A stretch of DNA of 9,591 nt, from NCBI GenBank assembly GCA_017475725.1, contig JAFVFA010000101.1, positions 1-9,591 of the forward strand, given 5' to 3'. This stretch comes from Spirochaetales bacterium. Lineage in GTDB: Bacteria > Spirochaetota > Spirochaetia > Sphaerochaetales > Sphaerochaetaceae. Made by a program: the position numbers and the translations under genes. Under the pieces are notes generated by a model that searched no databases, was not told where the DNA came from, and saw nothing but the letters and a program-made list of their open reading frames with translations. Positions 1-6,128 of this stretch are shown here, one piece after another; position 1 is the stretch's first letter; each line of letters opens with the position of its first letter.

Positions 1-2
1 AG

Positions 3-563
3 AGCGGGTCGAGCACAAAGATGCCTGTCCCTGTCATGGTTGTCATGTGGCTTATGGTCGCAGCCCTGTACATGATCCAGACCTGCCCGGTCTACTACCG
101 CATAGAGAACACAATGGTCCACAGCGCCCTATATCATATTGGTGTTGCAGACGCTGACGCTCTTGCAATTGTCGGTGTCACCATCTCCGCAATCGGAGTG
201 CTTCTTGAGGCCGTCTCAGACAAGCAGAAGAGCGCAGCCAAGAGGATCAACCCGAACAGGTTCTGCGACACTGGGCTCTTCAGAATCTGCCGCTGCCCGA
301 ACTACTTCGGAGAGATCACATTCTGGACCGGTGTCCTTGTAGGCTCTCTGAACATCCTGAAGACCTGGTACCAGTGGGTGCTGGCAATCTTCGGATACAT
401 CGCAATCGTCTACATCATGCTCAACGGCGCAAAGCGTCTTGAGAAGAGACAGACCGCCAGCTATGGCTCAGACCCTGAGTTCCAGGCCTACGTGAAGAAG
501 ACCCCAATCATCTTCCCGCTGATTCCTCTGTACAGTCTCAAGGACTCGAAGATAATCAAGTGA
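3..563 (+). CDS. DUF1295 / steroid 5-alpha-reductase-like membrane protein, 5' partial
   Basis: This is the C-terminal part of an integral membrane protein of the DUF1295 family, related to steroid 5-alpha-reductases and isoprenylcysteine methyltransferases. The frame is open to the left edge of the window. An ATG at 21 gives 180 residues, but the family is usually about 250-290 residues, so I read the gene as truncated by the window edge. Counting from the ATG at 21, the family signature lies at residues 86-98 (GLFRICRCPNYFGE), with hydrophobic segments before it, just after it and near residues 115-135. Family members normally have Arg-His-Pro-Asn-Tyr at the signature; here the His is Cys92. 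The C-terminal end, with Tyr/Phe-rich PLIPLYSLK, is typical of the family. Family members are thought to be NAD(P)H-dependent reductases of lipid-like substrates; the substrate here is unknown. The stop is 7 nt before the next gene, suggesting co-transcription. Confidence 0.8.
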   Translation, partial: SGSSTKMPVPVMVVMWLMVAALYMIQTCPVYYRIENTMVHSALYHIGVADADALAIVGVTISAIGVLLEAVSDKQKSAAKRINPNRFCDTGLFRICRCPNYFGEITFWTGVLVGSLNILKTWYQWVLAIFGYIAIVYIMLNGAKRLEKRQTASYGSDPEFQAYVKKTPIIFPLIPLYSLKDSKIIK

Positions 564-570
564 GGATGAG

Positions 571-1197
571 ATGAACGGAATTACTGTGCCGATGGCAATA
601 GTGGACTTCGTCCCTGTTGTGTTCTTCTTCATTGCCACAATCGTTCTCATGAGGGACCTGTACAACAAGATGGTCAAGGGTGCATTCGCACTTCTGGCAG
701 CAGGTTCCATCATGGTTTTCCTCGGTGGTCTCTACAAGGCCACCTGGAAGATTCTCTACGCGCTCAATGTCTGTGACTTCATAGCTCTGGATGTGGCGTT
801 CTTCCCGCTTCAGGCACCTGGCTTCGTGCTTGTGTTCCTGGGTCTTGCATCCCTTGGAAGGGGAAAGTTCGACACAGGTGCAACCGCACTTTCAGTTGCA
901 CCTGTCGTCTATCAGAGCAATCTGATCTTCATAGTCTTTCAGGTTGTAGGCTTTGGTGGAATCCAGTACTGCATGGTCAGAATCTCACTGTTCATGAAGA
1001 GAAAGCTTCCTGTTGTGCTGTTCATACTCTCATTCCTCTTCGTCCTTGGAATGGGCTATCTCGGAGCCAAGTTCGATGATTCATCCAACATGCACTGGCT
1101 GGCCCAGATGACCAACATCCTGAGCGAGGGATGCTTCCTTTGGGGAGTGCTGATCCTTCATAGGGCTGGTCTTGAAAAGGCTGGGGTTGACAGATGA
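571..1197 (+). CDS. Multi-pass membrane protein of unknown function
   Basis: I do not recognise this 208-residue protein. It is strongly hydrophobic, with about six predicted membrane segments, roughly at residues 8-28, 37-55, 73-95, 108-130, 144-164 and 180-200, and short polar loops between them. The likely membrane edges carry basic residues, for example MKRK near residue 140. No catalytic motif, heme-ligand pattern or transporter signature stands out. The ATG at 571 has GAGG 5 nt upstream and follows the previous stop by 7 nt. Its own stop overlaps the start of the next gene (ATGA). It is therefore probably co-expressed with the DUF1295 protein before it and the bilin-reductase-like protein after it. 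A membrane partner of one of those enzymes is possible, but only as inference from position. Confidence 0.72.
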   Translation: MNGITVPMAIVDFVPVVFFFIATIVLMRDLYNKMVKGAFALLAAGSIMVFLGGLYKATWKILYALNVCDFIALDVAFFPLQAPGFVLVFLGLASLGRGKFDTGATALSVAPVVYQSNLIFIVFQVVGFGGIQYCMVRISLFMKRKLPVVLFILSFLFVLGMGYLGAKFDDSSNMHWLAQMTNILSEGCFLWGVLILHRAGLEKAGVDR

Positions 1198-1886
1198 GAC
1201 ACCTGATTGAAACATTCCTTGATTCGATAGGGAATAGATTCCCCATGAAGGAGCTCCCTGCCGGGGAGTTCTCAGAGGCAAAGGTGAGCATCATGAGGTT
1301 CCGCATCAGACACTGGGACGCCGGGCTTCTCGGAAACGTCTCGTACATGTGCACTGACGGCCTTATGAAGATGGAGTCCCTTATAATCAATCCCACAAGG
1401 ATCGACATGCCTCTCCTGTCCATGGACACCATTCTTGCAATGGGCAGGCTGTCAGTCTATGCGGAGATCTACGACACCACCGTCAATGGCTTTGACCAGA
1501 AGGGCTGCCAGGCTGCAAAGGACTCTCTCTCGGGCTATTCCGAGGTCCAGGCCAAGCCCCACTGGTACGATGGTATCAAGCTTCCCTGCTCGATGGCCAA
1601 GAAGGTCCGGACGACTGATTCCGAATCCATGGGGAAAGGACTCGAAAGGTTCCTGGAGGCCTATGTTTCTTCTGCCGTCACAGCCTCTGAGATAACCGAT
1701 CCCACCGTCCTTGCGGAGAAGACAAAGCGCTGCAACGCCTATGTGGATGGGCTTCTGGCGAACGGCGGTCCGTCGACCGATGTCTTCCTGAAGAAATACG
1801 GAAAGGAGAGGACTGCACAGCTCTACCATGATGTGCTGTTCGGAAAGGCATATTGTGGAGTTCATAGACGGCCGGATATGATATAA
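1194..1886 (+). CDS. Ferredoxin-dependent bilin reductase-like protein (PcyA/PebA/HY2 family)
   Basis: The 230-residue soluble protein matches the layout of ferredoxin-dependent bilin reductases (Pfam Fe_bilin_red), which reduce biliverdin to phytobilins using ferredoxin electrons and usually run about 230-260 residues. The core DMPLLSMD at residues 71-78 corresponds to the family's D-L-P-x-x-x-x-D strand. Asp78 falls at the catalytic Asp105 of PcyA, and the following strand with AEIYD (90-94) matches the family AxxD strand. The C-terminus, with Tyr181, FLKKYG at 198-203 and LYHDVLF at 210-216, resembles the closing helices of PcyA. The PcyA His88 position is Glu61 here, and the C-terminal Asp used by PebS and others does not align. 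It is thus a divergent member, and its substrate may not be biliverdin. The ATG overlaps the upstream stop by 4 nt. The assignment rests on remembered family motifs, not on a search. Confidence 0.62.
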   Translation: MRHLIETFLDSIGNRFPMKELPAGEFSEAKVSIMRFRIRHWDAGLLGNVSYMCTDGLMKMESLIINPTRIDMPLLSMDTILAMGRLSVYAEIYDTTVNGFDQKGCQAAKDSLSGYSEVQAKPHWYDGIKLPCSMAKKVRTTDSESMGKGLERFLEAYVSSAVTASEITDPTVLAEKTKRCNAYVDGLLANGGPSTDVFLKKYGKERTAQLYHDVLFGKAYCGVHRRPDMI

Positions 1887-1887
1887 T
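1882..1887 (+). promoter_or_regulatory. Possible -10 box (TATAAT) for the propeller gene
   Basis: A perfect TATAAT overlaps the stop codon of the bilin-reductase-like gene. The best upstream hexamer is TTCATA at 1861-1866, a 4/6 match to TTGACA with a short 15-bp spacer, so the -35 is weak. If used, transcription would begin near 1894, leaving a leader of only about 12 nt before the ATG at 1907. Confidence 0.35.
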
Positions 1888-1907
1888 TCGGGCAGGAGAT
1901 GCCCGAA
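1887..1907 (+). promoter_or_regulatory. Inverted repeat enclosing the ribosome binding site
   Basis: The arms TTCGGGCA (1887-1894) and TGCCCGAA (1900-1907) are perfectly complementary over 8 bp, with the loop GGAGA (1895-1899) being the Shine-Dalgarno sequence. The last base of the right arm is the A of the ATG start codon. In RNA this places the ribosome binding site in a pentaloop and the spacer and start codon edge in the stem. It lacks a T-run, so it is not a typical intrinsic terminator. A role in translation control is inference. Confidence 0.6.
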
Positions 1908-2872
1908 TGAAAACACGTAAAGTCCTGACCACAATTGTCGCCGCCATTGCACTGCTGGTTGTTCTCTATAGCCTGTTCCTCGGTTTCAAGTACAACCGTT
2001 TCTACAGGGTCTCCGACAAGCTGCAGAAGATACCTGGCCTTATGGAGGGGTTCGTCCCTCAGGGAACGACCAGGTTGGAGAATGGCGACACGTGGCTTGT
2101 ATGCGGCTATATGGGTGGAGGCAAGGCCTCAAGAATCTACCGCCTGGACGGCAATGGCGGGGTCTCTGTCATATACCTCCAGAAAGAGGATGGAAGCACC
2201 TATACAGGCCATGCAGGAGGGATCACGGCTGCAGGCGGCTTCGTGTACATAAGCAACGCCTCAAAGCTCTTCGTCCTCAGGGCAGAGGATGTTCTGAATG
2301 CGGGTGATGGGGACACTTTGTCCTTCATCGGTCACATAAAGGTGCCGTGCAGGGCCTCGTTCTGCTCTTCTGACGGAGAGATGGTGTATGTTGGTGACTA
2401 CCACGCCAAAGGATACGAGACAGCCGACAACCATGTCATCCGGGTCTCTGATGGAAAGGTCCACGAGGCTGTCACGTACGGATACAGACTTGGAGACGGC
2501 GAATTCGGGGTTGCAGACGCAGGCTGTCCGAGCATAGCCTTCTCCACCTGCGACAAGGTGCAGGGTTTTGCAGTGGCCGACGGAAAGGCCTACCTCTCCT
2601 GTTCAGCAGGTTTCGCAGACTCCAAACTCAGAGTGTATCAGGCTGAAGGATCTGACGGTTCCATCCAGGTGGACGGGAGGGAAGTCCCTCAGGTCATGCT
2701 GGACAGCAACCGAGCAGCGGATGTTCTCACAATGCCCAACAGAAGCGAGGACATAGATGTGCGTGACGGGCTTCTGTATGTCGGCTTCGAGGGTGGAGCC
2801 AGAAAATTCGCGTTCGGCATCTATCCTTTCAGCCTCAGAAGCATCATGGCTGTTGACCTGAAAGATCTGTAG
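1907..2872 (+). CDS. Membrane-anchored, probable beta-propeller extracytoplasmic protein
   Basis: The 321-residue protein begins with a short basic stretch (MKTRK) and one hydrophobic segment at about residues 6-27. There is no lipobox and no clear signal-peptidase site, so a signal anchor is likely, with the rest outside the membrane. The remainder is beta-rich, with recurrent blades of the kind GGFVYISNASKLFVL, GEMVYVGDY, GKAYLSCS and GLLYVGFEGG, spaced as in WD40/YVTN-like propellers. I do not recognise a named family, and no catalytic motif is visible. Several Cys residues lie in the outer domain (for example CRASFC and the GCPS...STC pair) and could form disulfides. It starts at an ATG with GGAG 8 nt upstream. 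The gap to the previous gene is only 20 nt, but a local TATAAT suggests it may also have its own promoter. The end of the gene carries the promoter of the downstream operon. Confidence 0.7.
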   Translation: MKTRKVLTTIVAAIALLVVLYSLFLGFKYNRFYRVSDKLQKIPGLMEGFVPQGTTRLENGDTWLVCGYMGGGKASRIYRLDGNGGVSVIYLQKEDGSTYTGHAGGITAAGGFVYISNASKLFVLRAEDVLNAGDGDTLSFIGHIKVPCRASFCSSDGEMVYVGDYHAKGYETADNHVIRVSDGKVHEAVTYGYRLGDGEFGVADAGCPSIAFSTCDKVQGFAVADGKAYLSCSAGFADSKLRVYQAEGSDGSIQVDGREVPQVMLDSNRAADVLTMPNRSEDIDVRDGLLYVGFEGGARKFAFGIYPFSLRSIMAVDLKDL

Positions 2873-2882
2873 CCGCTACAAT
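2853..2882 (+). promoter_or_regulatory. Sigma-70-like promoter for the transporter/lar operon
   Basis: TTGACC (2853-2858, 5/6 match to TTGACA) and TACAAT (2877-2882, 5/6 match to TATAAT) are separated by 18 bp. The -35 lies in the last codons of the propeller gene and the -10 just after its stop. Transcription would start near 2889, giving a leader of about 110 nt before the first ATPase gene. It is the best promoter-like match I see in the window. Confidence 0.6.
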
Positions 2883-2888
2883 CAAGTC

Positions 2889-2997
2889 AATCAGGGCCGC
2901 AGAAGCGGTCCCACAGGTGCAGAAGCATCTCCAGCCGGTTCCTCAAAGGTCCGTTTCCATAGAAGCGGCAAACCGCAGAAGCGGTTCAGTCAATTGG
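2889..2997 (+). promoter_or_regulatory. Operon leader with repeated hairpin elements
   Basis: This is the longest non-coding stretch of the window. Hairpin A is GGGCCGC-AGAA-GCGGTCC (2894-2911, 7 bp with one G-U pair). Hairpin B is AACCGC-AGAA-GCGGTT (2971-2986, 6 perfect bp). The CCGC of hairpin B can instead pair with GCGG at 2965-2968 through a CAAA loop, so two folds compete. GCAGAAGC occurs at 2899, 2919 and 2975, and AGAAGCGG also at 2961. The motif AGTCAAT occurs near both ends (2885-2891 and 2988-2994). There is no T-run after either hairpin, so they are not intrinsic terminators as they stand. A regulatory RNA or protein-binding role is inference; I cannot match a known riboswitch. 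Confidence 0.45.
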
Positions 2998-3906
2998 ATG
3001 CCAGACTCCGTTCTCTCATACCACTCGGACAAGATGACAGCCTCTCTGAAGAACACCGAAAAGACCCTTGTCGGAGAGATTGACTTCTCCATCATGCAGG
3101 GAGAGAAGCTGGCTCTGATCGGAGAGACCGGATCAGGGAAGACCTTGACTGCTCTGTCGATAATGGGCCTGCTTCCTCAGAACGTGGAGTGCAAGGGATT
3201 GAGGATCAAGCTCCAGTGCAAAGGTGGAAGGACCCACGTGGGACCTGACGTGTTCAGAACCGCCGGATCTGCTGTCGTGTACATTCCGCAGAATGGGCTT
3301 GAGTCCCTGAACCCGCGAAGAAAAGTCAGAGCCCATCTCTACGACACGCTCAGGAAAAACGGATATGACAAACTTGCGGTTGCCCAAAAAGCGTTGGAGA
3401 TGCTGAAACTTGCAGGCTTTGAAAGTCCTGAGGATATCATTGACCTATATCCCTTCCAACTTTCAGGTGGTATGGCACAGAGGGTCACAATTGCTCTTGC
3501 CATGACCGGAAGGGAATCACTGATAATAGCTGATGAACCCACCAACGGTCTGGACCAGGTCGGGAGGGACAATTTCCTGAGACTTCTGGACAGCAGATTC
3601 CCGGAGGCCGCAAAGCTTGTGATAACCCATGACATGGCTGTTGCCGCCCTGACCGACAAGGTCATTGTGCTCAAGAACGGTATCGTGATGGAGCAGGGAC
3701 CATCGGATCTCGTGCTGGAGAGACCTGGGTGCCAGTATACAAAGGCCCTGATGGATGCGCTGGTAGGGAATGGGATGAAGGAGACCCCCAGACTCAGGGA
3801 TCCGGATTCCTGCTGTCCGTTCTACTCAAGGTGCAGTAAGGCCTGTTCCTCCTGCTTCTCCGTCAGCAACAGGAAGGACGGCGAGCATGTCTGGAGGTGC
3901 ATATGA
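2998..3906 (+). CDS. ABC transporter ATPase, Opp/Nik type (NikD/OppD-like)
   Basis: One of two nucleotide-binding subunits of a peptide/nickel-type importer, acting at the inner face of the membrane. In 302 residues it has Walker A GETGSGKT (42-49), Q-loop Gln98, signature LSGGMAQR (155-162), Walker B LIIADEP (175-181) and the switch His211. The C-terminus has the oligopeptide-transporter extension with CCPFYSRC (272-279) and further Cys at 283, 286 and 301. In related OppD/DppD proteins such a Cys group can bind an iron-sulfur cluster. The start is uncertain: the ATG at 2998 has no clear Shine-Dalgarno, an ATG at 3034 would give a NikD-like N-terminus, and a GTG at 2917 lies inside the hairpin leader and is unlikely. 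The stop overlaps the next start by 4 nt. Nickel as substrate is inferred from the lar genes downstream. Confidence 0.9.
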   Translation: MPDSVLSYHSDKMTASLKNTEKTLVGEIDFSIMQGEKLALIGETGSGKTLTALSIMGLLPQNVECKGLRIKLQCKGGRTHVGPDVFRTAGSAVVYIPQNGLESLNPRRKVRAHLYDTLRKNGYDKLAVAQKALEMLKLAGFESPEDIIDLYPFQLSGGMAQRVTIALAMTGRESLIIADEPTNGLDQVGRDNFLRLLDSRFPEAAKLVITHDMAVAALTDKVIVLKNGIVMEQGPSDLVLERPGCQYTKALMDALVGNGMKETPRLRDPDSCCPFYSRCSKACSSCFSVSNRKDGEHVWRCI

Positions 3907-4544
3907 TCCTTCTGGATGGTGTCAGCTTAAGCTATGGGAACAGGCAGGTTCTGGATTGTGCCTCAATGCAGATGGATGATGGTTCAATCACAGCCCTTCT
4001 GGGTGCAAGCGGAGCAGGGAAGAGCACCGTGGCCAAGATTCTGACAGGAATCGTCAGACCACAATGCGGCAAGGTCGATATCGATGGTAGGACCCTTGTC
4101 TCTCCGAACAAGGCCTATGACCGTAAGTTGGGTCTGTGCATCCAGATGGTACATCAGCATCCGCATCTGGCTCTGGACCCAAGACAGAGGATCTATGACG
4201 GCATGCTTGAGATAGTCAGATACCACCATATGGAGAACAGGATAATCGATGTTGCGATGAGTGTGGGGCTGGAGCCTGCAACACTCAGGCACCTTCCCAT
4301 GCAGATCTCCGGCGGGGAGGCCCAAAGGGTCTCACTTGCCAAGGCTCTTCTGTTCTCACCCAGATTGCTGATCCTTGATGAGGCAACATCCATGCTTGAT
4401 GTCTCCACCCAAGCCAATGTCCTTGCCCTGGCAAAGAGGGCTGGTGGGTCGATACTTCTGATAACACATGACCGGGAGCTTGCTGAAAGCTATGCCGGGC
4501 AGATATTCATGATTGAAGATAGAAAGATAAGGGGGGAAAGATGA
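3903..4544 (+). CDS. ABC transporter ATPase, Opp/Nik type (NikE/OppF-like), short
   Basis: The second nucleotide-binding subunit, 213 residues, expected to pair with the preceding ATPase. Walker A is GASGAGKS (34-41), Q-loop Gln85 is followed by the LALDPR stretch typical of Opp/Nik ATPases (89-94), the signature is ISGGEAQR (135-142), Walker B is LLILDEA (155-161) and the switch His is 189. It ends soon after the ATPase core and lacks the roughly 50-60-residue C-terminal extension seen in OppF/NikE proteins (about 260-330 residues), while its partner has one. I chose the ATG at 3903 because GGAGG sits 5 nt upstream. A GTG at 3897 would overlap that site. It overlaps the upstream gene and the following binding-protein gene by 4 nt each, so the three are likely translationally coupled. 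Confidence 0.9.
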   Translation: MILLDGVSLSYGNRQVLDCASMQMDDGSITALLGASGAGKSTVAKILTGIVRPQCGKVDIDGRTLVSPNKAYDRKLGLCIQMVHQHPHLALDPRQRIYDGMLEIVRYHHMENRIIDVAMSVGLEPATLRHLPMQISGGEAQRVSLAKALLFSPRLLILDEATSMLDVSTQANVLALAKRAGGSILLITHDRELAESYAGQIFMIEDRKIRGER

Positions 4545-6124
4545 AGAAAGTCTTTTTGATGATTGCAGTCCTTGCCGTCTCCATGAGCCTATTCGGAGCG
4601 GCGGTTTCAGAGAAGGCTTCCGAGGTCCATGTCGGGACCACCGCACTGATAGAGAAGGCAGTCCAGGGCGAATATGCGTATGACATGCTTGCAAGTGGAG
4701 TCTCGGAGATTCCTCTGGTAAGACAGGACAGCACCGGAAGCTTCCATCCGTTGGTAGCCTATTATGACACTGACGATGCAAAAACCTGGACATTCACAGT
4801 AGTAGATGGACTCAAATGGTCAGATGGTGTAGATGTCACCGCAGAGGACATTCTCTTCACTCTCCAGTACGAGGACTCTGCCGGTGCTGCAAACCTTGTC
4901 TCCCAGACCGACGTGAACGGAAATGTCACGGAGGCCAAGTACGAGTCCTATGCCATCAGCGAGGACGGGAGATCGATCTCCCTGACGCTTAAGTCCGCCA
5001 ATGTGAGGGAGCTGTCCAACATGACAAGTCTGAGGATCGTTCCCAAGCACCTCTATGAAGACGGTGAAGTGACCGTTGAGGATTCAAGGGTCACTTGCGG
5101 GCCCTTCGTCCTGGAGAGCTTCGACAAGGCTGCTGGCACAATCACCTTCAAGGTCAACGGAAACTATCCGGCAACCCCGAACGTGGACAAGGTCGTATAC
5201 CATCTCTTCGGCAACGAGGACACCATGTACATGGCTCTGCAGAACGGGGACATAGACTTCACCTTCATCTATTCCACAGGTGTCGGTGTCACATACCTCG
5301 ATGTCCTGAAAGGGAGTAAGGATATAGATGTTCTGGGATACAGTGCTGCCAATGCCCCTATGGTGCTGGTGTTCAACAATTCAAGCGAACTCTTCAGCAA
5401 CGCTGACCTCAGACATGCGGTTGCCTGTGCAATCGACTATTCTCAGATTGCCGCCTACGTGGGTGGATCGACGGCGAAGGTCGCCAACACAGGCTTCGTT
5501 CCCGAGGCCACCGTGGGTTACAAGGACACCGATACGCTTGTCACCGACCTTGGGAAGGCAGACCTCTACATGGCTGCTGCAGGGTTCCGCAGAGGAGCTG
5601 ACGGGAAGTATCCGTTGTCGTTCAGGCTGACGTTCAGACTTGACCGGCCTGCACAGGTCTCAGCCGCGGAGCTGATAAAGACACAGGTTGAGGCATTCGG
5701 GGTCTCTGTGGAGCTGGATGGTCTGGACAGCGCATCTTACAACGCAAAGACAAGCAACAAGTTCAGCGACAACAACGTGTCATTCCAGGCTGCCCTGTTC
5801 GGGTTCACATCTGCAGGAATGGGGATGATGAACGGCCTTGGTACCATCTATCTGGACAAGAACCATCCGGTTCAGGGTGGTGCCCAGGTTTCAGATCCCC
5901 AGTTCACCGCTGCACTCCAGAAGATGGCCTCAGCAAAGGACATAGATGAATATTATGAGGGTGCACATGCCATGCAGGACTTCTACAGCGAGCAGATGCC
6001 TGTTATAGCGCTTTACTGGGACAGCATGAGCTTTGCGGTATCCACTAGATACTCCGGCTATGTTATCGACAATGTCTTCGGGCTGAACAACGTTGAGACC
6101 TGGTTCAGCATAAGGGAGAACTGA
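4541..6124 (+). CDS. Family-5 extracellular solute-binding protein (NikA/OppA-like)
   Basis: The periplasmic substrate receptor of the transporter, 527 residues, close to the roughly 524 of E. coli NikA. A Sec signal peptide is visible: MKK, a hydrophobic core at residues 4-18 and a small-residue cleavage region SLFGAA (16-21). There is no lipobox Cys, so it is probably soluble in a periplasm rather than lipid-anchored, which suits a diderm host. The family-5 hallmark is clear at about residues 85-109 (WTFTVVDGLKWSDG, then VTAEDILFTLQY), and the domain extends to the C-terminus, ending near RYSGYVIDNVFG. His residues are scattered, but I cannot identify metal ligands by eye, so nickel, a metal-chelate or a peptide are all possible. 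The linkage to larE/larB favours nickel. The start overlaps the ATPase stop by 4 nt and has a purine-rich AAGGGGGGAAAG just upstream. Confidence 0.92.
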   Translation: MKKVFLMIAVLAVSMSLFGAAVSEKASEVHVGTTALIEKAVQGEYAYDMLASGVSEIPLVRQDSTGSFHPLVAYYDTDDAKTWTFTVVDGLKWSDGVDVTAEDILFTLQYEDSAGAANLVSQTDVNGNVTEAKYESYAISEDGRSISLTLKSANVRELSNMTSLRIVPKHLYEDGEVTVEDSRVTCGPFVLESFDKAAGTITFKVNGNYPATPNVDKVVYHLFGNEDTMYMALQNGDIDFTFIYSTGVGVTYLDVLKGSKDIDVLGYSAANAPMVLVFNNSSELFSNADLRHAVACAIDYSQIAAYVGGSTAKVANTGFVPEATVGYKDTDTLVTDLGKADLYMAAAGFRRGADGKYPLSFRLTFRLDRPAQVSAAELIKTQVEAFGVSVELDGLDSASYNAKTSNKFSDNNVSFQAALFGFTSAGMGMMNGLGTIYLDKNHPVQGGAQVSDPQFTAALQKMASAKDIDEYYEGAHAMQDFYSEQMPVIALYWDSMSFAVSTRYSGYVIDNVFGLNNVETWFSIREN

Positions 6125-6128
6125 TCTG

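Noticed and set aside
1022..1432. Antisense open frame across the membrane-protein/bilin-reductase-like junction
   Set aside because: It covers two well-supported + strand genes and shows no recognisable domain or ribosome binding site.
2894..2911. GC-rich hairpin just after the propeller gene as an intrinsic terminator
   Set aside because: The stem is good, but no T-run follows (next bases ACAGGTGC), and it lies just inside the predicted leader of the next operon.
2917..2997. GTG at 2917 as the start of the NikD-like ATPase
   Set aside because: It has no ribosome binding site, overlaps the repeats and hairpins of the leader, and the extra residues do not resemble an ATPase N-terminus.
2994..3021. 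NikR operator half-site TCATAC at 3016-3021
   Set aside because: The matching half GTATGA should lie at 2994-2999 with a 16-bp spacer, but that position reads TTGGAT; no full NikR-type palindrome is present.
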